DNA of 43,884 nucleotides from Peptococcaceae bacterium. GTDB taxonomy: Bacteria; Bacillota; Peptococcia; DRI-13; PHAD01. The notes under the pieces are model-generated. The model ran no database searches. It saw nothing but the letters and a program-made list of their open reading frames with translations, and had not been told where the DNA came from. The position numbers were made by a program, and so were the translations under genes. Location: the NCBI GenBank assembly GCA_024655825.1, contig JANLFJ010000026.1:1-43884 (forward strand), in the 5' to 3' direction. Below, piece by piece: positions 9,700-17,935 of this stretch (its first letter is position 1; each line of letters starts with the position of its first letter).

Positions 9700-12042
9700 T
9701 CACTTCACCTTCCGCAGCGGGGCGTAACGGGTCAGCACCGTCTTGATCCCCTGCCCCGGAAAGGCGATCTGCAGTTCGGTATCCTCGCCCTGGCCGCGTG
9801 TGCCCACGATCACGCCCGGCCCCCACTTCTTATGTTCCACCTTGTCGCCGAGAAGAAAACCGAAATCGCCAGTACCGTGAAACGCTGCGGGAGGCGCCGC
9901 CGGCGTGGTCTTAAAAAAGCCTGTCTCTTTTTTATATTCTTCCCACAAACCCGGGGGTATTTCCTCCAGGAAGCGGGAGGGCACATTATAGCTCTTTCGC
10001 CCGAAAAGGTTGCGCTGCCGGGCATGTATAAGATACACCCTTTCTTTGGCCCTGGTCAAGGCCACATAGCAGAGCCTGCGCTCTTCTTCCAGCTGGTCGT
10101 CGAGCAGGCTGCGGGCATGCGGGAAGATGCCCTCTTCCAGGCCGGCCAGGAATACATTGGTAAACTCCAGACCCTTGGCCGTGTGCATGGTCATGACGAC
10201 AACCGCATTCGCCTCTTCCTCGTAAGCATCCAGGTCAGTGACCAGCGCCACCTGGCTCAAAAAATCGCTCAACGATGGCTCGCCGGTCCGCTCGTCGTAT
10301 TCCTGGGCAACTGTCAAGAACTCCTTCAGGTTCTCCACCCTGCTTAACGATTCAATGGTGTTTTCTTTAAGAAGCTCTTCCAGGTATCCGGTCTCGGCCA
10401 GGATCCTTTCAGTAAGGACTGTTACCGGGACCTCGCCCGCCCACGCTCGAAACCTTTCCAACAGCCGGGTAAACCCCGTGACATCCCTGGCGGCCTTTGG
10501 GTTCAAGCCCGCGCCGTCAGGCTGCTTCAACGCCTCGTATAAGCTGAGATTGGCGGACGCGGCAAACTCTTCGATTTTCTGGATGGTGGCCTCGCCGATG
10601 CCCCGGCGCGGCACGTTGACTATGCGCAGCAGGCTCACCCTGTCGCCGGGATTGACCAGCACCTTCAGGTAAGCCAGGATGTCTTTAATCTCCATGCGCT
10701 CGTAAAATTTTTGACCGCCGACGATCCGGTAGGGTATGCCTTTTTTCATAAACCATTCTTCCAGTACCCTTGACTGGGCGTTGGTCCTGATCAGCACGGC
10801 CGAGTCCTGGTATCGCCCGTTTTTTTCCACCAGTTCGATTATCCTTTCGCCTATAAAGCGGGCCTCGTCATGCTCATCCTCGGCACGGTACAGCAGAAGC
10901 GGCTCGCCTTCCGCGTTTTTTGTCCAGAGTGTTTTTCTCTTGCGCGCCCTGTTGTGGTCGATCACCCCGTTGGCGGCCGCCAGTATGCGGCCGGTTGACC
11001 GGTAGTTTCGCTCAAGCTTGATGACCCTGGCCTGGGGGTAGTCGCGTTCGAACTCCAGGATATTCCGCACGTCGGCCTGCCGGAACCCGTAGATGGACTG
11101 GTCGTCGTCGCCGACCGCAAACAGGCTGCGGTTCCTTTGCGCCAGCAAGTTGACAAGCATGTACTGGGCATGATTGGTATCCTGGTACTCGTCCACCAGG
11201 ATATGCGAGAAACGCTCCTGGTACCGCTCCAGTACATCCGGGTGCTCCTTGAAAAGCCGCACGGTAAGCATGATGAGGTCGTCAAAATCCAGGGCGTTGT
11301 TTTTCTCCAGTTCTTGCTGGTACAGTTCATAGACTTTGACTCCCCGCTCCCGCCAGTAGTCAAGCGGCTGGCGCCGCGCCTCGGCCGGGCTTGTGAGTTC
11401 GCACTTGAACCGCCCGATCAGCGCGCAGAGGGCCCGGGGCGCAAACTGCTTTTCGTCCAGGTTTAAATCGCCCGCCGTTTTCCTGACCACCTGAAGCTGG
11501 TCCTGGTCGTCATAGATCGTAAAATCAGGCGTGTAGCCGAGCAGCGTTATCTCCTTGCGCAGGATGCGCACGCAGGCTTTGTGGAAAGTCATCACCCACA
11601 TCTCGCGGGCGGCGCCGCCCAGGAGGTTTTCCAGGCGAGTTTGCATTTCCCCGGCCGCCTTATTGGTAAAGGTGATGGCCAGGATGGAACGCGGAGGCAC
11701 CCCCTCGCCGTTGATGAGCCTGATTAAGCCGTGCGGCAGCCGCCCCGCCGTTTCTCCCTGGTTTTGGGCCAGCCAGTCCTTCATGACCCCGATGTCTTCC
11801 CAGGACAGCGAAACCGGAGGCTGCGGCTTGGGGTTGTATTCGGAACCGAAAAGATACAAGTGCAGCACCCTGTAAACCATGGCCGTGGTCTTTCCCGAGC
11901 CGGCCCCCGCCAGGCAAAGCACCGGCCCTTTGCCGCTCTCCACCGCCCTGAACTGTTCCGGGTTCAGGTGGGCAAAAAGCCGTTGACGGATAGTGTTCCT
12001 CAACTGCCAGTATTCTTCAACCAGCTTCATTTCACCTGCCAC
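9700..12042 (-). CDS. pcrA: ATP-dependent DNA helicase PcrA (UvrD/Rep family)
   Basis: 780-aa superfamily 1A 3'-5' helicase for repair and for removing proteins from DNA. Seen motifs: Q motif LNPEQFRAV, Walker A GAGSGKTT (46-53), Ia LAITFTNKAA, motif II VDEYQDTNH, motif III GDDDQSIYGFRQAD, motif IV LERNYRST, motif V TMHTAKGLEF, motif VI VALTRAKERVYL, and the C-terminal Tudor-like tail (DKVEHKKWGPGVIVG). Compared with ordinary PcrA there are about 45 extra residues between motifs I and Ia (roughly 66-115), a region normally some 20 residues long. Start is GTG 12042 with GAGGAGG. Likely first gene of the pcrA-ligA-cupin-gatCAB run. Confidence 0.97.
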   Translation of the reverse strand: MAGEMKLVEEYWQLRNTIRQRLFAHLNPEQFRAVESGKGPVLCLAGAGSGKTTAMVYRVLHLYLFGSEYNPKPQPPVSLSWEDIGVMKDWLAQNQGETAGRLPHGLIRLINGEGVPPRSILAITFTNKAAGEMQTRLENLLGGAAREMWVMTFHKACVRILRKEITLLGYTPDFTIYDDQDQLQVVRKTAGDLNLDEKQFAPRALCALIGRFKCELTSPAEARRQPLDYWRERGVKVYELYQQELEKNNALDFDDLIMLTVRLFKEHPDVLERYQERFSHILVDEYQDTNHAQYMLVNLLAQRNRSLFAVGDDDQSIYGFRQADVRNILEFERDYPQARVIKLERNYRSTGRILAAANGVIDHNRARKRKTLWTKNAEGEPLLLYRAEDEHDEARFIGERIIELVEKNGRYQDSAVLIRTNAQSRVLEEWFMKKGIPYRIVGGQKFYERMEIKDILAYLKVLVNPGDRVSLLRIVNVPRRGIGEATIQKIEEFAASANLSLYEALKQPDGAGLNPKAARDVTGFTRLLERFRAWAGEVPVTVLTERILAETGYLEELLKENTIESLSRVENLKEFLTVAQEYDERTGEPSLSDFLSQVALVTDLDAYEEEANAVVVMTMHTAKGLEFTNVFLAGLEEGIFPHARSLLDDQLEEERRLCYVALTRAKERVYLIHARQRNLFGRKSYNVPSRFLEEIPPGLWEEYKKETGFFKTTPAAPPAAFHGTGDFGFLLGDKVEHKKWGPGVIVGTRGQGEDTELQIAFPGQGIKTVLTRYAPLRKVK

Positions 12043-12208
12043 GATTTGTCCTCCTCACTGGAGCAAGTTTTGCCGAGCATATCCCGTTGCCTCACCATTA
12101 ACATTTTATCACTGCCCGGGAAATTACTCATCAAAACTTTTTTGCATAAAAAAAATAAAGCTGGACATACTTAGAATGAACAACTCCTCTTATCTCCTCC
12201 ACTCTATA

Positions 12209-12240
12209 GGTTCAGGGACCAGTCCCTGGACCTCTTTTTT
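12209..12240 (+). repeat. Hairpin with T-tract between hisIE and pcrA
   Basis: GGTTCAGGGA (12209-12218) pairs with TCCCTGGACC (12223-12232) including one G-U, and TCTTTTTTT follows on the plus strand. That would be a plus-strand terminator, yet no plus-strand gene lies upstream. On the minus strand the stem follows the hisIE stop with an A-tract before it and no U-tract after. The core resembles the 3166-3193 hairpin. Confidence 0.55.
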
Positions 12241-12908
12241 TAATCGCCGTATTCAGCCTTCTTTTTGCCGTGCCGTTTGGCCAGCTCTTCCCAGACCGTT
12301 TTCAGTTCGATGTCCTTTTCCCTCAACATCACCAGCAGGTGGTAAAGCAGGTCGGCCGTCTCGTAGACGACGGCGCTTTTTTGGCCGCCCTTGGCGGCAA
12401 TGACCACTTCGGTGGCTTCCTCCCCGATCTTTTTTAAGATCTGGTCCGTCCCCTGTTCAAAAAGCCAGGTGGTGTAGGAACCGGCCGGCCTTTTCTCTCT
12501 GCGCTCCCTGATCAGTTCCTCCAGCCAGGACAAAACCGCCCAGGCGGGAGCAACCTCTTCCCCGCTTTCCGCCAATGAGCGGTTGAAACAGGAAAAAGTG
12601 CCCGTGTGGCAGGCCATTCCTTCCTGGTGAACCTGGACCAGCAGGGTATCGGCATCGCAATCGTAATAGACGGCTGTCGCTTTTTGGACGTGGCCGGAAG
12701 TCTCCCCCTTGGCCCACAATGACTGGCGGCTCCTGCTGAAGAACCAGGTCCGGCCCTCGCGCAGGGTCCTTTCCAGCGCTTCCCGGTTCATGTAGGCCAC
12801 CATCAACACCGTTCCGCTTTTTACGTCCTGGATGACGGCGGGTATCAGGCCCTTTTCGTCGAATTTCAGTTCGTCCATCACCGCCGCATTGATCGTTTTC
12901 ATCTTCAT
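12240..12908 (-). CDS. hisIE: Bifunctional phosphoribosyl-AMP cyclohydrolase / phosphoribosyl-ATP pyrophosphatase
   Basis: 222-aa fusion doing steps 2 and 3 of histidine synthesis. The N-terminal cyclohydrolase (about 12-115) has the signature [19 protein letters not shown] and the metal and zinc ligands in YDCDADTLL and [10 protein letters not shown]. The C-terminal pyrophosphatase (about 130-222) has [17 protein letters not shown], the MazG-like metal site. Start ATG 12908 overlaps the hisF stop by four bases. Last gene of the his operon. Length is normal for the fusion. Confidence 0.97.
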   Translation of the reverse strand: MKMKTINAAVMDELKFDEKGLIPAVIQDVKSGTVLMVAYMNREALERTLREGRTWFFSRSRQSLWAKGETSGHVQKATAVYYDCDADTLLVQVHQEGMACHTGTFSCFNRSLAESGEEVAPAWAVLSWLEELIRERREKRPAGSYTTWLFEQGTDQILKKIGEEATEVVIAAKGGQKSAVVYETADLLYHLLVMLREKDIELKTVWEELAKRHGKKKAEYGD

Positions 12909-13663
12909 AGCCGGACGGCTACCCCCTTTTCTTGCAGGTACATCTTCACTTCTTCAATGGAAACTTCGCCGAAATGAAAAATGGAAGCGGCCAAAAGGCC
13001 GTCCGCTTCTCCCAGCACCGCGCCCTCGTAAATGTGCTCCTTGCTGCCTACGCCCCCCGAGGCGATCACCGGGACGGCGACCGCCCTGCTCACCGCCCTG
13101 GTAAGCTCAAGGTCGTAGCCCTCTTTTGTGCCGTCGCGGTCCATGCTGGTCAGGAGTATCTCTCCCGCCCCCAGCTCCTCGGCCCGCCTGACCCAGTCAA
13201 CGACGTCAAGGCCGGTGGACCTGCGCCCGCCGTGGGTGTACACTTGCCATCTCCCCTTGCCGGCGCGGCGCGCATCTACGGCCACCACGATGCACTGGCT
13301 GCCGAAGTGTTCGGCCCCTTCCTTGATCACCGCCGGGTTCTGGACAGCCGCGGTATTGACAGACACCTTGTCGGCGCCGGCTTTCAGAATGCGGCGCATG
13401 TCCTCGATGGTCCTGATGCCCCCGCCCACGGTGAAAGGAATGAAGACCTGCTCCGCCACCCTGGCCACCACATCGCTCATTATTTCCCTGTGCTCGGCGG
13501 ACGCCGTGATGTCCAAAAAAACCAGCTCGTCGGCGCCGGCCTTATCGTAATAGGCCGCCAGCTCCACCGGGTCACCCGCGTCTTTTAGGTTCAAGAACCT
13601 TGTCCCTTTGACCACCCGGCCCTTTTCCACGTCCAGGCACGGGATAATCCGTTTGGCCAGCAT
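12905..13663 (-). CDS. hisF: Imidazole glycerol phosphate synthase, cyclase subunit
   Basis: 252-aa (beta/alpha)8 barrel that uses ammonia from HisH to form imidazole glycerol phosphate and AICAR from PRFAR. It begins [20 protein letters not shown] with the catalytic D11 (CLDV) and carries the second catalytic aspartate near 130 ([12 protein letters not shown]). Phosphate-binding loops TVGGGIRT and ASGGVGS are intact. It follows hisA by five bases and overlaps hisIE by four. Confidence 0.98.
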   Translation of the reverse strand: MLAKRIIPCLDVEKGRVVKGTRFLNLKDAGDPVELAAYYDKAGADELVFLDITASAEHREIMSDVVARVAEQVFIPFTVGGGIRTIEDMRRILKAGADKVSVNTAAVQNPAVIKEGAEHFGSQCIVVAVDARRAGKGRWQVYTHGGRRSTGLDVVDWVRRAEELGAGEILLTSMDRDGTKEGYDLELTRAVSRAVAVPVIASGGVGSKEHIYEGAVLGEADGLLAASIFHFGEVSIEEVKMYLQEKGVAVRL

Positions 13664-13668
13664 ATGTA

Positions 13669-14394
13669 CTAATCCTCCATGATTTCAAGGGCTGTTTGCA
13701 GGCTGATCGCTCCCGAATAGAGGGCTTTCCCCATAATCACGCCTTCCACGCCGTACTTTTTCAATTCTTTCAGGGCATAGAGGTCCTCCAGCGAAGAAAC
13801 GCCGCCGGAAGCGATCACTTTCAACCCGCTGGCCAGGGCCAGGCTTTTGGTTGCCTCCAGGTTGGGACCCCGTAAAGTACCGTCACGCCTGGTATCGGTA
13901 AACACGACTCTTTGGACGCCGAGCCCGGCGATCTGCCGCGCCAGTTCTTCCACCGTCATTTCCACCGTTGTCTCCCACCCTTCAATGGCCACCAGGCCGT
14001 CTCTCCCGTCGATGCCCACAACGACCCGCCCGCCGTAGTCCTGGCAGCAGCGGGAGACCATCTCCGGCCATAAAATGGCTGCCGTGCCCAGGATAACCCT
14101 GTCCACCCCCAGGTCAAGCACGGTTTTTACCGTCTCCGTGGTCCTGATGCCTCCCCCAAACTGCAACGGTATTTTTACAGCCTTCACCATCTCTTCAACA
14201 ACGCCCAGGTTTCTGGGCGCGCCTGTAAACGCGCCGTCCAGGTCGACGACGTGCAGTCGCGGAGCACCCAGTTTCTCCCATCTTCTGGCCATTTCGACCG
14301 GTTCATCTGAATAAATCGTCTCCGTGCCCCTTTCGCCCTGAACCAGTCGAACACAGCGGCCGTCCCGCAGGTCGATCGCCGGAATCACTTCCAT
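13669..14394 (-). CDS. hisA: ProFAR isomerase (HisA)
   Basis: 241-aa barrel isomerase converting ProFAR to PRFAR. It starts [20 protein letters not shown], with D8 as the expected catalytic base, and the general acid aspartate lies in [11 protein letters not shown] (near 130). Glycine-rich phosphate loops QFGGGIRT and ASGGVSS are present. A dual HisA/PriA role in tryptophan synthesis is not expected, since PriA is an actinobacterial form. Overlaps hisH by ten bases. Confidence 0.97.
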   Translation of the reverse strand: MEVIPAIDLRDGRCVRLVQGERGTETIYSDEPVEMARRWEKLGAPRLHVVDLDGAFTGAPRNLGVVEEMVKAVKIPLQFGGGIRTTETVKTVLDLGVDRVILGTAAILWPEMVSRCCQDYGGRVVVGIDGRDGLVAIEGWETTVEMTVEELARQIAGLGVQRVVFTDTRRDGTLRGPNLEATKSLALASGLKVIASGGVSSLEDLYALKELKKYGVEGVIMGKALYSGAISLQTALEIMED

Positions 14395-15002
14395 TTTCTG
14401 ACCAACTCCCCGAAATTAGATAATATTTTTAGCCCGACACGGCTGCTCTTTTCCGGATGAAACTGCATTCCCCCGATGTTATTAAAGCACACCGCGGCTG
14501 GAAATTCCACCCCGTATTTTGTACGGGCGACCACGTGTGCGGGGTCGCAGCCGCTGGCGTAGTACGAGTGAACAAAGTAGACATAGCTGCCCGCTTTGAT
14601 TCCCTCAAAAAGCGGATGCCTCCCGGCAAACTCCAGGGTGTTCCAACCCATGTGCGGTATTTTCAGTCCCTCCGGGAAACGCACGACTTTCCCCGGAAAC
14701 AGGCCCAGACCTGCATGTTTCCCGTGCTCGTGCCCCTCTTCGAACAACAGCTGCATGCCCAGGCAGATGCCCAAAAGAGGCTTCCCGCCCGCTGCCGCTT
14801 CCTCAATGACCGGTATGAGCCGGTATCGTTTCAGGTTTTCCATCCCTTGGGCAAAGGCGCTCACCCCCGGGAGAACCACGGCCCGTGCCGCAAGTATCTC
14901 CTCCCGGTCGCGGGTCAGGACCGGCTCCAGCCCGGCGAACCTCAAACCGTGCACGACGCTGGCCAAATTGCCCGCATCGTAGTCAAGGACGGCGGTTTTC
15001 AC
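14385..15002 (-). CDS. hisH: Imidazole glycerol phosphate synthase, glutaminase subunit
   Basis: 205-aa class I glutamine amidotransferase that feeds ammonia to HisF. The nucleophile Cys is in LLGICLGMQLLFE (near 80) and the partner His-x-Glu is in MQFHPEKSS near the C-terminus. GTG start at 15002 shares one base with the hisB stop (TAGTG), a reinitiation arrangement. Confidence 0.97.
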   Translation of the reverse strand: MKTAVLDYDAGNLASVVHGLRFAGLEPVLTRDREEILAARAVVLPGVSAFAQGMENLKRYRLIPVIEEAAAGGKPLLGICLGMQLLFEEGHEHGKHAGLGLFPGKVVRFPEGLKIPHMGWNTLEFAGRHPLFEGIKAGSYVYFVHSYYASGCDPAHVVARTKYGVEFPAAVCFNNIGGMQFHPEKSSRVGLKILSNFGELVRKWK

Positions 15003-15586
15003 TATATGACCCCCTTGGTGGAAGGGATGGCTTTTCCTTCAATCCTGGCCGCTTCTTTCAACACCCGGCCCATCCCTTTAAACACGGCTTCGGCGATGTG
15101 GTGCGAATTTGTCCCGGCCAGCAGCCGGATGTGGACGGTCATCTTGGCCGAGACGGCAAAGGCCTTCCAAAACACCTCCACCAGCTCGCTGTCAAATTCG
15201 CCGATCTTCCCGCAGGGGAAGCTGACGTCATAATAAAAGCCGGGCCTGCCGCTTATGTCCACGGCGCAGAGAACCAGGGTCTCGTCCATGGGCAGGGCAA
15301 GCGAAGCATAGCGCGCGATGCCCTCCTTTTCCCCGAGGGCCTCCAGAAAAACCTGGCCCAGGCACAGCCCGACATCTTCCACGGTGTGGTGGAAGTCAAC
15401 TCCTTTATCGCCCCGGGCTTCCACCATGAGCCCGAAGCCGCCGTGCCGTGCAAAAAGGGCCAGCATGTGGTCGAAAAAACCGATGGAGCTTTGGCCCTGC
15501 AGCATCCCGTCCCCGTCCAGATTTATTTCGCATTTTATCTTGGTTTCGAGGGTCTCTCTTTCCGCAAACCCTTTGCGCGGGTTCAT
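15002..15586 (-). CDS. hisB: Imidazoleglycerol-phosphate dehydratase
   Basis: 194-aa single-function dehydratase. The duplicated metal-binding fold shows GFFDHMLALFARHGGF, DFHHTVEDVGL and, in the second half, NSHHIAEAVFKGMGR, giving the Mn-binding histidines. The histidinol-phosphatase domain of the enterobacterial HisB is absent, as usual in Firmicutes, so phosphatase activity must come from another gene. It follows hisG by 19 bases; in related operons hisD and often hisC lie at this position and they are missing here. Confidence 0.97.
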   Translation of the reverse strand: MNPRKGFAERETLETKIKCEINLDGDGMLQGQSSIGFFDHMLALFARHGGFGLMVEARGDKGVDFHHTVEDVGLCLGQVFLEALGEKEGIARYASLALPMDETLVLCAVDISGRPGFYYDVSFPCGKIGEFDSELVEVFWKAFAVSAKMTVHIRLLAGTNSHHIAEAVFKGMGRVLKEAARIEGKAIPSTKGVI

Positions 15587-15605
15587 CTTTTTTCCTCCTC
15601 CTGCC

Positions 15606-16247
15606 TCAAATGTTTTCTTTAATCTTGCCTACCAGGTCGTTGATATCCGCCGCTTTCAGTCGGTAGCTGGCCCGGTTGACCACCAGCCGGGCCGAGGCCT
15701 GGCCGATCTCTTCCAGGGGAACGAGGTCATTTTCCTGGAGGGTTTTTCCGGTGGACACGATATCCACAATCAATTCGGAAAGCCCAACCCGGGGAGCCAG
15801 CTCCACGTTGCCGTGCAGTTTGATTATTTCTCCCTGGACGCCTTTTCTCTTGAGGTATTCCCCGGCCACGGCGGGAAACTTGGTGGCGACCCGCACGCCG
15901 GGCTTCCAGGGATAACACCCTTCCAGGGAAAGGCTCTGCCGGGGCGCAGCGGCCACAAAGCGGCAAAACCCGAATTTCAGGTCAACGAGTTCATACAAAT
16001 TTTTGCCGGCTTCAATGATGCTGTCCTTGCCGACGATGCCCAGGTCGGAGGCCCCGTGTTCCACATAAGTGGGAATATCGGTCGGCCGGCAGATGATAAA
16101 ACGCACCCGGTTTCCCTCGTCCTCAAAAACGAGCGTCCTGGCCTCATCGGACAAATGGCCGGTGTTCAGCCCGGCCTTGCCCAGGAGGTCGGCAGCCGGC
16201 CGGAACAGCTTGCCCTTGGGCAAGGCAATGGTCAGTCTATATTCCAT
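15606..16247 (-). CDS. hisG: ATP phosphoribosyltransferase, short catalytic form
   Basis: 213-aa short-form HisG, first enzyme of histidine synthesis. It starts near LTIALPKGKLF and carries the PRPP-binding signature ELIVDIVSTGKTLQEN. The C-terminal ACT-like regulatory domain of long HisG is missing, so the enzyme needs HisZ, encoded directly upstream with an 11-base overlap. Feedback inhibition by histidine should act on the HisG-HisZ octamer. Confidence 0.97.
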   Translation of the reverse strand: MEYRLTIALPKGKLFRPAADLLGKAGLNTGHLSDEARTLVFEDEGNRVRFIICRPTDIPTYVEHGASDLGIVGKDSIIEAGKNLYELVDLKFGFCRFVAAAPRQSLSLEGCYPWKPGVRVATKFPAVAGEYLKRKGVQGEIIKLHGNVELAPRVGLSELIVDIVSTGKTLQENDLVPLEEIGQASARLVVNRASYRLKAADINDLVGKIKENI

Positions 16248-17430
16248 CGTTCCTGCCTCCCGCCCACCTTATTAACTTCGCGCCTTTTTCGCGGGCCATC
16301 CTCTCGGCTTCGCCCCGCTTTAAGGCTCGCAGTTCCAGTATCACCGGGCAGCCCTGGCTTCGCAGCTCCCTGGCCTTTTCCAGCAGCCTGCGGCGGTCGC
16401 TCTCCTTTTCACTGCCGGCCGCCAGGAGAACCGGAGCCTCGTTTTCCTCTCCGCCCGGCAGGCTAAGGAGCAGGCGCTCAACCCCCAGGGCGAATCCCGT
16501 AGCCGGGCAGTCCCGCCCGAAACGGCGGAGGAGCCTGTTATACCGGCCGCCGCCGCCGATGGGATAACCGATTCCCGGCGTGTAAATCTCAAACACCATC
16601 CCGGTGTAATACGCCTGGCTGCGCAACGTGCTAAGGTCGACCTGGACGAAAGAAGAGCATCCGTATGCGTCTAAAAGCCCGGCGATGCTCCCGAGCTCCG
16701 CAAAAACAGGCTGGAGGCAGGCAGGCGCCCGTGCCAGCAGGCCGTCAAGATCAGCGGGGGCAAAGGAGCGGGTCAGCATGTCCACCAGGCTGTCGCTTTT
16801 TTCCCCGGGCAGGCCTGCCCTTTCTAAAAAATGGTGCAGGCCGGCAAAGTCCTTTTCCAGGATCAGGCCGCGCGCCTCGTCCAGGGTTCTTTCCTCCAGG
16901 GACAGGCCAGACAGCAGGCCGCTCAAGATGCCCATATGACCAAGACTGATCGTAAAATCGGTCAGACCGCTCGCTCTCAACGCTTCCACAGCCAGGGCCA
17001 AAACCTCGCTGTCGGCTTCGGGCCCGTCCTGCCCAATCAGTTCCGCCCCAGCCTGGGTAAACTGCCGCTGGCGGCCGGCCTGGACAGCCTCGTAGCGGAA
17101 CACGTCGCAGCCGTACATGAGGCGCCATGGGGGGACACCCGTCATCTTGCCGCCGACCACGCGCGCAATAGAGGTGGTAACTTCCGGGCGCAGGGCAAGA
17201 ATGCTGCCGTCGCGCTCGATCAGTTTGTAGAGCTGGTCCGGACCCGCGCCAGTCTCTCCCTTGGTCAGGACGTGATAATACTCCAGCAGGGGAGTGGAGA
17301 TTTCTTCGTAACCCCACAGGGCCATTTTCTCAAGTATTGTATTCACCAGCCGCCGCTTTCGGCCCGCTTCCGGGGGCAGCAGGTCGCGCATGCCGGCCGG
17401 TACCATCAGGTTGTTTTCCGGATTTATCAT
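16237..17430 (-). CDS. hisZ: ATP phosphoribosyltransferase regulatory subunit
   Basis: 397-aa HisRS-like protein that binds short HisG and carries the histidine-sensing function. Class II synthetase-like motifs remain (PAGMRDLLPPEAGRKR at the start; ILALRPEVTTSIAR; WRLMYGCDVFRYE), while the anticodon-binding domain is reduced, so it is the paralogue rather than HisRS. Its partner hisG overlaps it, which also favours HisZ. First gene of the operon: a near-consensus promoter lies about 50 bases upstream, and SD AAGAAGGG precedes ATG 17430. Confidence 0.95.
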   Translation of the reverse strand: MINPENNLMVPAGMRDLLPPEAGRKRRLVNTILEKMALWGYEEISTPLLEYYHVLTKGETGAGPDQLYKLIERDGSILALRPEVTTSIARVVGGKMTGVPPWRLMYGCDVFRYEAVQAGRQRQFTQAGAELIGQDGPEADSEVLALAVEALRASGLTDFTISLGHMGILSGLLSGLSLEERTLDEARGLILEKDFAGLHHFLERAGLPGEKSDSLVDMLTRSFAPADLDGLLARAPACLQPVFAELGSIAGLLDAYGCSSFVQVDLSTLRSQAYYTGMVFEIYTPGIGYPIGGGGRYNRLLRRFGRDCPATGFALGVERLLLSLPGGEENEAPVLLAAGSEKESDRRRLLEKARELRSQGCPVILELRALKRGEAERMAREKGAKLIRWAGGRNDGI

Positions 17431-17479
17431 GACGTACCCTTCTTTATTACGTTAAAATGTTAATAAGGTAATTAAGTTA

Positions 17480-17508
17480 ATTGTATGAATAGGTTTAACA
17501 ATTGTCAA
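17480..17508 (-). promoter_or_regulatory. his operon promoter with palindrome over -35
   Basis: On the minus strand TTGACA (17508-17503), a 17-base spacer and TACAAT (17485-17480) form a near-perfect sigma-A promoter. An imperfect 14-base palindrome (TTGACAATTGTTAA, one mismatch) at 17495-17508 covers the -35, and GTTAA-type words recur at 17451-17482. The leader is only about 40 bases, too short for a T-box or attenuator, so repression at this palindrome is the likely control. Confidence 0.75.
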
Positions 17509-17523
17509 GGACCAGGGCTGTAC

Positions 17524-17560
17524 AAAATGAAATAAAATAAAAAACTACCGCCGGGCGGTA
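17524..17560 (-). terminator. Terminator after yerC
   Basis: On the minus strand TACCG-CCCGG-CGGTA (17560-17546) is followed by a T-rich tail (17545-17524, GTTTTTTATTTTATTTCATT). It closes the coaD-mtrB-pyk-yerC run and separates it from the his promoter. Confidence 0.75.
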
Positions 17561-17564
17561 ATTT

Positions 17565-17909
17565 TTATCGGGCAGCAGCGTCCCCGCTTGCCTGGGATGT
17601 TCTCTTTTCCTTCAGCCTGTTCAAAATGAGCCGGTAGCCGTCGGCCCCGAAATAGAGGCAGCGTTTGACCCTGCTGATCGTGGCCGTGCTCGCGCCGGTT
17701 TTCTCGGCGATTTCGGTGTATGTCCTTTCCCTGTCCAGCATCTTGGCCACTTCCAGGCGCTGGGCCATGGCCTTTATTTCTCCGACAGTGCAAATGTCTT
17801 CAAAAAAACGGTAACACTCCTCTTCGTTCTCCAGAAGCAGGACGGCCTCAAACAGTTTATCCGTCATTTCGTCCTTCAGCCGGCTGAAGTATGTCACGTC
17901 AGGACTCAC
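17565..17909 (-). CDS. yerC: TrpR-superfamily regulator YerC/YecD
   Basis: 114-aa helical DNA-binding protein. The family signature is clear: EECYRFFEDICTVGEIKAMA, RLEVAKMLDRERTYTEIA, then the recognition helix TGASTATISRVKRCLYFG. Proteins of this type have been proposed, from comparative genomics as I recall it, to act as histidine-biosynthesis repressors (HisR) in some Gram-positives. Here the gene ends about 55 bases before the his promoter, which carries a palindrome over its -35, so control of the his operon is a good inference. It follows pyk by 26 bases. Ligand unknown; histidine is a guess from context. Confidence 0.9.
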   Translation of the reverse strand: MSPDVTYFSRLKDEMTDKLFEAVLLLENEEECYRFFEDICTVGEIKAMAQRLEVAKMLDRERTYTEIAEKTGASTATISRVKRCLYFGADGYRLILNRLKEKRTSQASGDAAAR

Positions 17910-17935
17910 CCCTATCCATAAATCCGGTTCGGTTT

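Noticed and set aside
12178-12208. Purine-rich cluster of GAG/TAG triplets on the minus strand between hisIE and pcrA, a possible TRAP target
   Set aside because: Only about five or six triplets, with spacings of 0 or 4 bases rather than 2-3; a TRAP site needs about eleven regularly spaced repeats.
17431-17479. Possible T-box or histidine attenuator ahead of hisZ
   Set aside because: The leader is only about 40 bases from the predicted start site, with no histidine codon run, T-box sequence or terminator.
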